DNA of 11,230 bases from NCBI GenBank assembly GCA_030042575.1, contig JASHZK010000209.1, positions 1-11,230 of the forward strand, read 5' to 3'. The position numbers and the translations under genes are program-made. Shown piece by piece: positions 6,531 through 11,230 of the stretch. Position 1 is the stretch's first letter; every line of letters starts with the position of its first letter. This DNA is from Acidimicrobiales bacterium. Lineage in GTDB: Bacteria > Actinomycetota > Acidimicrobiia > Acidimicrobiales > UBA8190. Below the pieces are notes generated by a model. It made no database searches, had not been told where the DNA came from, and saw only the letters and a list, made by a program, of their open reading frames with translations.

Positions 6531-6961
6531 CCGGCCAGGAAGACCCCCATCACGAGCGCCGTCACCGACGCCAGCGCCGTCACCGCGCCCCAGGCCGCCA
6601 ACCCGGACTTGCTGGTGGCGCGACCGTGCAGCCAGGCGCCCAGGCCCGCCAGCAGGACCACGGCGATCTTGACCCCGAGCACCGCCTTCCAGGCGGTGGT
6701 GGCGCTGGTCCCCACGGCGAAGACGTTCCAGACCCCGGTGGCGAGCAGCACGGCGTAGGCCGGCCACTGGATCCGGGCGAAGGAGCGGGCGAGGGCGCCG
6801 GGCGCCGTCGAACCGAGTCGGCGGGCGGTGGGCACCAGCCCGGCCAACGTGAGCTGGCCCCCCACCCACACGGTGGCGGCCATGACGTGCAGCGACAGGC
6901 GAATGCCGGTGAGGGCAGGTGCCAGCTGGTTGATGGTGAGCTGTGCCGTGGCCTGCTCCAC
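6527..6961 (-). CDS. CopD-like integral membrane protein
   Basis: This 144-residue protein has four predicted membrane helices, at about 16-42, 65-83, 92-113 and 121-142. The first carries 'RLSLHVMAATVWVGGQL', resembling the conserved His and W-x-G-G of the CopD (copper resistance D) membrane domain. A second histidine, His112, ends the third helix. In that family the helices and histidines are linked to copper handling, but many CopD-domain proteins are untested, so the substrate here is unknown. A generic small membrane protein is the alternative. GTG 6961 starts 9 bp after the crotonase stop with only a weak ribosome site, suggesting translation coupled to the upstream gene. The stop lies in a small tandem repeat. 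Its nearness to tatA and the ctaC-D-F genes raises the idea of copper delivery to CuA or CuB, which is inference. Confidence 0.68.
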   Translation of the reverse strand: MEQATAQLTINQLAPALTGIRLSLHVMAATVWVGGQLTLAGLVPTARRLGSTAPGALARSFARIQWPAYAVLLATGVWNVFAVGTSATTAWKAVLGVKIAVVLLAGLGAWLHGRATSKSGLAAWGAVTALASVTALVMGVFLAG

Positions 6962-6970
6962 CGGTGCCGA

Positions 6971-7738
6971 CTACTTGCCGGACCAGTTGGGAGCTCGCTT
7001 CTCGGCGAAGGCGACGGCCCCCTCCATGGCGTCGGCCGAGGTGAAGATCTCGGCGAAGGTGCTGTCGTTGAGGGCCCAGGCGTCGGCCTCGGACAGATCG
7101 GCGCTGGCCAGCATGACCCTCTTCGAGCAGCGCACGGCCAGCGGCGCGTTGGCGGCGACCTGCTCGGCCAACCTCAGGGCTTCCTCCATCAACCGGGTGG
7201 CGGGCACCACCCGGTTGACCAGCCCCACCTGGTGGGCCCGGTCGGCGTCGATGGCTTCGCCGGTCAGTGCCAGCTCCAGGGCCACGGCCCGGGGGATGCG
7301 CCGCGGCAGCCGGATGAGACCGCCGGCTCCGGCGATCAGTCCGCGTTTGGCCTCGGGGATGCCGAAGATGGCGTGATCGGCCGCCACCACCAGGTCGCAC
7401 GAGAGCATGATCTCGCAGCCGCCGGCCAGGCAGGCGCCGTTGACGGCGGCGATGAGCGGCTTGGGGAACGAGCGTCTGGTGATGCTGGCGAAGCCGTTGC
7501 CGTCGATGATGTTCGCTCCCTGACCCGAGGCGAAGGCCTTCAGGTCCATGCCGGCCGAGAAGGACTTGTCACCCGCTCCGGTCACCACCACGACCCAGCA
7601 GCCTTCGTCGCTCTCCAGGTCGTCGAGGGCTGCCCCCATGGCCTCGGTGACTTCGCCGTTGATGGCGTTGCGAGCCTCGGGGCGGTTGATGGTCAGGATC
7701 TCGACCCTGTCCCGTCGCTCTCGCTCCACTGCCGACAT
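6971..7738 (-). CDS. Enoyl-CoA hydratase/isomerase family protein (crotonase fold)
   Basis: This 255-residue protein has the length and architecture of crotonase-superfamily enzymes, which act on acyl-CoA thioesters, most often adding water to 2-enoyl-CoA. The oxyanion hole is visible as 'FSAGMDLKAF' (60-69) and 'ACLAGGCE' (102-109). Glu109 and Glu129 ('IPEAKRGL') stand where the two catalytic glutamates of enoyl-CoA hydratase lie, so true hydratase activity is plausible. The C-terminus 'FAEKRAPNWSGK' matches mycobacterial EchA-like proteins. The ATG has AGGAG six bases upstream (7745-7749). It follows the thiolase-like gene by 61 bp and precedes the CopD-like gene by 9 bp. It could hydrate the product of the acyl-CoA dehydrogenase in the same strand run. 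Isomerase or dehydratase activity on another CoA ester cannot be excluded. Confidence 0.93.
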   Translation of the reverse strand: MSAVERERRDRVEILTINRPEARNAINGEVTEAMGAALDDLESDEGCWVVVVTGAGDKSFSAGMDLKAFASGQGANIIDGNGFASITRRSFPKPLIAAVNGACLAGGCEIMLSCDLVVAADHAIFGIPEAKRGLIAGAGGLIRLPRRIPRAVALELALTGEAIDADRAHQVGLVNRVVPATRLMEEALRLAEQVAANAPLAVRCSKRVMLASADLSEADAWALNDSTFAEIFTSADAMEGAVAFAEKRAPNWSGK

Positions 7739-7744
7739 TGCGGG

Positions 7745-7749
7745 CTCCT
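7745..7749 (-). promoter_or_regulatory. Ribosome binding site of the crotonase gene
   Basis: AGGAG on the - strand lies six bases before ATG 7738, the strongest Shine-Dalgarno sequence in the lipid block. It supports independent translation of this gene rather than coupling to the thiolase-like gene. Confidence 0.65.
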
Positions 7750-7752
7750 CTC

Positions 7753-7784
7753 GACTCGTCCCAGCTGGGCGGTCCCGGCGAGTC
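7753..7784. terminator. Inverted repeat between thiolase-like and crotonase genes
   Basis: GACTCG at 7753-7758 pairs with CGAGTC at 7779-7784. The 20-base loop holds the palindrome CCCAGCTGGG (7760-7769). It fills the middle of the 61-bp gap, between the stop of the thiolase-like gene and the ribosome site of the crotonase. No T-run follows. It could be a weak terminator, an RNA processing site, or a binding site for a dimeric regulator such as the TetR protein encoded nearby. None of these is shown. Confidence 0.33.
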
Positions 7785-7799
7785 TGGCTCGGGCCGGCT

Positions 7800-9278
7800 T
7801 CAGCCCGCCATCCGAAAGCGGGGTCCGGGGCCGGACACGAAGACGCGCTGGCCCACCAGGTTGCGCCCCGCCAGTCCGGCCAGCTCGTCCTCCTGGGCGG
7901 CCGCCGCCACCTGGCGCCCGTCGTCCAGGCGGGCCACCACCGGCGCCGCCTGAGGGGCCCCGTCGCGCCCGGCCACCACGGTGGAGGCGATCACGGTGGC
8001 CGGTCCCAGGGGTTCGGTGACCAACTCGGCGGCGCTGGCGTCGATGGCGGCCTGGGCGGCGCTGGTGTCCCCCGCCCGCCACCCGCCGGCCGGCGGGTCG
8101 GTGCCGTACAGGCCGACGGCGTGCTTGGTGGCGTACCAGCCCAACCCGGTCACCAGTCCGGTGCCACCGCACCGACGAAGGCGGTCGGCCATGGTGGCGA
8201 TGGCGTGCAGGGTGTAGTTGTTGCCGGGGCCGCCGAAGTAGGGCAGCCCGCCGGTCACGGTGAGATGCCGGGCGTCGTCGAGGGCGAGCCCCATGGCTTG
8301 CGCCGCCATTTGCAGGGCGCAGGGAAAACAGGAGTAGAGGTCGAAGGCGCCGATGTCGTCGGTGCCGAGCCCGGCCGCCTCCAGGGCGGCACCGGCGGCG
8401 GCGGCCATGGCCGGAGAGGCCCCCGGGTCTCTGCGGGCCGAAGGGAACCACACGTCGTTGGCCTCCGCCCCCGACAGGCAGAACACCGCCTGCTCCGACA
8501 GCCCCGCCCGGCGGGCGGCGGCCAGCGAGGTCACCAGCACGGCGGCGGCCTGGTCCACCCCGAGCACGGCGCACATGCGCTTGGGGTAGGGCTCGGCCAC
8601 CAGTCGGTTGTCGGGGCTCAGCTCGGCCAGCTCCTCGGGCGTGCGCCGCTCGGGGAACCACGCCAGGGGATTACCGGCGGCGACCTCGGTGAACGGGGCC
8701 AGCACGCGGCCCAAGAAAAGGCGTTGTTCGGCGAAGTCCCGGCCGGCTCGGTGGGCCAGCACGCTTTCGAACAGGGCGTAGACGTGGGCGGGGAGTATGA
8801 GACCGGCGTCGAGCTCGACCCGTCCCAACCCCGGACGCTCGTCGCCCACCACCGGATCGGCGGGCAGACGCGCTTCGTCCGGATCGGGTTCGGGGCTGGC
8901 GGAGCTCTTCACCGTGCGCTGCGTCTCGGCGCCGGCCACCAGCACGCAGCGCAGCCTGCCGGCAGCGATGTCGGCGGCAGCCCGGCTGACCACGAGCTGC
9001 GGTGAATTCCCCCCGATGGTGGTCACCTCGGCGCGGGCCGGCGACAGCTTGAGACGGCGGGCGAGGGCCGACGCCGGGGCGGCGGGGACCGGGGACATGA
9101 CGTTGACGACGGTCACACGGTCGACGTCCCCCGCCAGACCCGGCGCCTCGGCCAGGCACTGCTCGGCCGCCCGGGTCATGAGGTCCATGGCCGAGACGGG
9201 CTGGTCTCGTTCGGTCGACTGGGCGCCTGAGACGAGCACCGGCAGGCGCTCGGCGTCGAGGCGGCCGGCACCGGTCAT
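7800..9278 (-). CDS. Thiolase-superfamily protein, Rv1867/TLP1-like, lacking the canonical nucleophile
   Basis: This 492-residue protein has the thiolase fold plus a C-terminal extension (about 410-492) like that of thiolase-like protein type 1. Thiolases cleave or form 3-ketoacyl-CoA with a Cys in the 'N-x-C-G-S-G' loop; here the equivalent is 'TIGGNSPQLV' (87-96), with no Cys. The second motif reads 'FDLYSCFPCALQ' (312-323) instead of the usual 'N-E-A-F-A'. The last reads 'GGLPYFGGPGNNYTLHAIA' (343-361) instead of a Gly-His-Pro catalytic loop. Normal thiolysis is therefore doubtful; roles in binding acyl-CoA or in a different condensation are possible. ATG 9278 overlaps the TetR stop as ATGA, so expression is coupled. 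The frame is open upstream to 9980, but that part is the shadow of the TetR gene. Confidence 0.88.
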   Translation of the reverse strand: MTGAGRLDAERLPVLVSGAQSTERDQPVSAMDLMTRAAEQCLAEAPGLAGDVDRVTVVNVMSPVPAAPASALARRLKLSPARAEVTTIGGNSPQLVVSRAAADIAAGRLRCVLVAGAETQRTVKSSASPEPDPDEARLPADPVVGDERPGLGRVELDAGLILPAHVYALFESVLAHRAGRDFAEQRLFLGRVLAPFTEVAAGNPLAWFPERRTPEELAELSPDNRLVAEPYPKRMCAVLGVDQAAAVLVTSLAAARRAGLSEQAVFCLSGAEANDVWFPSARRDPGASPAMAAAAGAALEAAGLGTDDIGAFDLYSCFPCALQMAAQAMGLALDDARHLTVTGGLPYFGGPGNNYTLHAIATMADRLRRCGGTGLVTGLGWYATKHAVGLYGTDPPAGGWRAGDTSAAQAAIDASAAELVTEPLGPATVIASTVVAGRDGAPQAAPVVARLDDGRQVAAAAQEDELAGLAGRNLVGQRVFVSGPGPRFRMAG

Positions 9279-9952
9279 CTGGGCAGCAGGCCGTTCAGCA
9301 AGAGCGAGACCACGAAGTCGGCCACATGGGCGGCCGACATCCCGTCGTCGGTCACCACCCGGCGATGGGCGATCTGTCCGACCAGGGCGGCTACCGACAC
9401 GGCCACCAGTCGGGGCGGATAGCCGGCCACGACGCCGCGGCGCTCGGCGTCGGTCACGATCGTCTCGATGTCGTCGATGAAGCCCTCGAAGATGCCGAAC
9501 AGGTGCTTCTCGAAGCGGTCGCCCAGGGCATAGGAGTCGCGAAACAGCAGCTTGACCACGGCCCGGTCGGACTCGAAGAACTCGAAGGTGGCCTGCACGG
9601 CGGCCCGGAAGGGCGCCGCGGCGTCCCCGCCGGACGGAGTGGCCAGCGCGGCGGTGACGTGGCCACGGAGAGCCTGGCCCTCGGACTCCATGAGAGCGTG
9701 GAAGAGGGCGTCTTTGGAGTCGAAGTACCAGTAGATCGACCCGTAGGACAGTTGGGCCGCCTTGGCGATCTCGGCCACGGTGGTGGTGTGGTAGCCCTTG
9801 GCGGCGAAGACCTCTTTGGCCGCGGTCAGGATCTCGCTCCGGCGCGCCTGCTTCTGCTGGTCGCTCAGGGCCCGGCGCACGCTCCGTCCGCCGGGCCCGG
9901 CTGCTTCGGCCCTCAGGGCGGGCCGGCTCAGTTGCGCCGCACTTCGGCCCAC
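9275..9952 (-). CDS. TetR-family transcriptional regulator
   Basis: This repressor-type DNA-binding protein of about 225 residues probably controls the surrounding acyl-CoA genes in response to an acyl-CoA or lipid ligand. The N-terminal TetR domain is clear: 'RSEILTAAKEVFAAKGYHTT' (38-57), then the helix-turn-helix at about 57-77 ('VAEIAKAAQLSYGSIYWYF') and 'DSKDALFHALM'. Residues 90-225 form the variable ligand-binding helices. GTG 9952 is preceded by AAAGG six bases upstream and overlaps the end of the acyl-CoA dehydrogenase gene by 25 bp. GTG 9880 would give a 201-residue protein with a shorter arm and is a credible alternative. The 4-bp overlap with the thiolase-like gene puts the regulator in the middle of an operon rather than divergent from it, which implies autoregulation if it controls this promoter. 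Confidence 0.92.
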   Translation of the reverse strand: MGRSAAQLSRPALRAEAAGPGGRSVRRALSDQQKQARRSEILTAAKEVFAAKGYHTTTVAEIAKAAQLSYGSIYWYFDSKDALFHALMESEGQALRGHVTAALATPSGGDAAAPFRAAVQATFEFFESDRAVVKLLFRDSYALGDRFEKHLFGIFEGFIDDIETIVTDAERRGVVAGYPPRLVAVSVAALVGQIAHRRVVTDDGMSAAHVADFVVSLLLNGLLPR

Positions 9953-11181
9953 GGCACGCCTTTGTCGACCTCGACGTCACGGGGCAGCCCCAAGATGCGC
10001 TCGGCCATCTGGTTGCGCAGCACCTCGGAGGTACCGCCTTCGATGGTGTTGGCCCTGGCCCGGAGGAAGGTCTGGGCGCGTCCCTCGGCCCGCTGGTCGC
10101 CGGGCACCCAGGCCACGGCGGCCATGCCGTTGGCGTCGATGGCGAAGCTGGAGCGGCGCTGGTTGTACTCGGCGTTGAAGACCTTGTTCACCGCTCCCTC
10201 GGGGCCGGGCTGCTGGCCGCCCAGGCGAGCCGAGTTGGCCCGATAGGCGGTGATCTCCTTCACTTCGGACTCGATGTAGAGCTGGGCCAGGCGCTGGCGG
10301 ACGAGGGGGTCGGTGCGATCGGGCACGCCCTCGAGATACGACTGCCACGGGTGGCGCCGCACGCCACCGGTGAAGGACACGGGATCGAGGGAGATGCCGG
10401 CCAGGGCCACCCGTTCGTTCATCAAGGTGGTGCGGGCGCAGCGCCAGCCATCACCCACCTGGCCGACCCGGTTGGCGTCGGGTACCCGGACGTCGGTGAA
10501 GAACACCTCGTTGAACTCCGACGAACCGGTCATCTGCTTGAGGGGCCGCACTTCGACGCCGGGCGCTTTCATGTCGACGACGAAATAGGTGAGCCCCTCG
10601 TGCTTGGGCACGTCGGGGTCGGTGCGGGCCAGCAGCATCCCGAACTTGGCGAATTGGGCGATGGTGGTCCACACCTTCTGGCCGTTCACCACCCATTCGT
10701 CGCCGTCGCCCACGGCGCCGGTGGCCAGTGATGACAGGTCCGAGCCCGAACCGGGCTCGCTGAACAGCTGGCACCAGATCTCCTCACCGGAGAGGATCTT
10801 GCGCAGGTAGCGCTCCTTTTGCGCCTCGGTGCCGTGCTCGATCAGGGTGGGCCCGGCCAGCCCGACCCCGAGCAGGTTGATCGAAACAGTGGGCAGCCGG
10901 TGACGTACCAGCTCGGAGCGGATGACCTGCTGCATCCACACCTCGCCGGACATCCCGCCGTACTCCTTGGGCCACAGGGGCGCGGCGTAGGGGCTGCGGC
11001 CGATGGTCCCCTGCCAGGCGAAGGGGTTGAAGCCCGACTCGGCCTTGACCTTCTCCAGGGCGGGATCGTCTCCCGCCTCTACGGCCGCCACCCAGCCGTC
11101 GGGCAGCACCTGGGCCAGCCACGAGCGGAACTCGGCTCGAAACTCCAGCTGGGCCGGGGTGTCCTCGATCTGCCAGCGCAC
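9928..11181 (-). CDS. Acyl-CoA dehydrogenase (FadE-type)
   Basis: This 417-residue FAD enzyme oxidises an acyl-CoA to a 2-enoyl-CoA, passing electrons to an electron-transfer flavoprotein. The three ACAD domains are present: the N-terminal helical part (about 1-130), the middle beta domain with 'CQLFSEPGSGSDLSSL' (137-152) and 'VNGQKVWTT' (165-173) near the flavin, and the C-terminal helical part. Glu381 in 'NTIEGGTSEVLRNQMAERIL' aligns with the catalytic glutamate of medium-chain ACAD, and Arg257 lies in the conserved 'NERVAL'. Its length and spacing resemble mycobacterial FadE proteins, many of which act as two-subunit complexes on bulky substrates such as steroid side chains. A partner gene could lie just right of the window. 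GTG 11181 has GAGGAGG ten bases upstream. It heads the visible - strand run and overlaps the TetR gene by 25 bp. Confidence 0.95.
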   Translation of the reverse strand: MRWQIEDTPAQLEFRAEFRSWLAQVLPDGWVAAVEAGDDPALEKVKAESGFNPFAWQGTIGRSPYAAPLWPKEYGGMSGEVWMQQVIRSELVRHRLPTVSINLLGVGLAGPTLIEHGTEAQKERYLRKILSGEEIWCQLFSEPGSGSDLSSLATGAVGDGDEWVVNGQKVWTTIAQFAKFGMLLARTDPDVPKHEGLTYFVVDMKAPGVEVRPLKQMTGSSEFNEVFFTDVRVPDANRVGQVGDGWRCARTTLMNERVALAGISLDPVSFTGGVRRHPWQSYLEGVPDRTDPLVRQRLAQLYIESEVKEITAYRANSARLGGQQPGPEGAVNKVFNAEYNQRRSSFAIDANGMAAVAWVPGDQRAEGRAQTFLRARANTIEGGTSEVLRNQMAERILGLPRDVEVDKGVPWAEVRRN

Positions 11182-11183
11182 TG

Positions 11184-11198
11184 GGAGGGTGCCTCCTC
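11184..11198 (-). promoter_or_regulatory. Ribosome binding site of the acyl-CoA dehydrogenase, within a small hairpin
   Basis: GAGGAGG at 11192-11198 on the - strand is ten bases before GTG 11181 and decides the start. Its GGAGG can pair with CCTCC (11184-11188), which lies between it and the start codon, across a 3-base loop. In the mRNA this would partly hide the ribosome site. The hairpin is only 5 bp, so any control is speculative. Confidence 0.5.
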
Positions 11199-11230
11199 GG
11201 GCTCGTACCTCTGGTCGATGGTCGAGTGCC

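Noticed and set aside
6626..9005. Two long + strand open frames (464 and 485 codons) opposite the CopD-like, crotonase and thiolase-like genes
   Set aside because: Both are antisense shadows in GC-rich DNA. The - strand products match known families along their whole length, and the + strand translations do not.
9279..9980. N-terminal extension of the thiolase-like protein, giving a 726-residue fusion
   Set aside because: The extra region is the TetR gene read in another frame. The TetR frame has clear domain content, and ATG 9278 overlaps its stop in a normal coupled arrangement.
9326..10246. + strand frame of 306 codons opposite the TetR and acyl-CoA dehydrogenase genes
   Set aside because: It crosses the boundary of two real - strand genes and changes composition there, as expected of a shadow.
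1..11230. tRNA, rRNA, CRISPR, insertion sequence, prophage, toxin-antitoxin or defence genes
   Set aside because: Nothing resembling these was found on either strand. The window is almost fully packed with metabolic and respiratory genes.

Overview
The window is a chromosomal segment of a high-GC actinobacterium. The cytochrome oxidase is the aa3 type paired with an actinobacterial-style cytochrome bcc complex: a QcrB tail, the actinobacteria-specific oxidase subunit CtaF, and a lipoprotein CtaC. Codon third positions are overwhelmingly G or C and GTG starts are frequent. The gene mix (FadE-like acyl-CoA dehydrogenase, an Rv1867-like thiolase homologue, crotonase, oxidase genes) fits Acidimicrobiia or a relative. 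That placement is inference; no rRNA or marker gene here settles it.

Layout. On the + strand the window opens inside qcrB (2-658, 5' end outside) and continues with a GNAT-family protein (707-1618). All other genes lie on the - strand and converge on the GNAT gene across a 55-bp gap holding short GATC-rich repeats. Read in their own direction, from the right edge leftward, they are: acyl-CoA dehydrogenase, TetR regulator, thiolase-like protein, enoyl-CoA hydratase-like protein, CopD-like membrane protein, TatA, an alkylsulfatase-related metallo-beta-lactamase-fold hydrolase, ctaC, ctaD and ctaF. Spacing is tight throughout: 25-bp and 4-bp overlaps in the lipid block, then gaps of 61, 9, 123, 34, 88, 51 and 9 bp.

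How the genes work together. There are two functional blocks. The right block (about 6971-11181) looks like an acyl-CoA catabolic cluster with its own TetR regulator. A dehydrogenase makes an enoyl-CoA, a crotonase could hydrate it, and a thiolase-fold protein lacking the usual nucleophilic cysteine has an unclear role. The left block (1674-4730, plus qcrB) is the terminal respiratory machinery. CtaC, CtaD and CtaF are three of the four subunits of aa3 oxidase, which in actinobacteria docks with QcrCAB; ctaE, qcrC and qcrA would be expected just left of the window. Between the blocks sit TatA (protein export; the Rieske subunit QcrA is a known Tat substrate in actinobacteria), a CopD-like membrane protein (possible copper link) and the hydrolase.

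I found no mobile element, CRISPR array, tRNA, rRNA or phage gene, and nothing that clearly constitutes a new defence or biosynthetic system. The items worth a second look are departures from family norms (QcrB-linked oxidase motifs, extra cysteines in CtaC, the truncated alkylsulfatase-like enzyme, the cysteine-less thiolase), the TatA/CopD/oxidase linkage, and two small GATC-rich tandem repeats at gene 3' ends.
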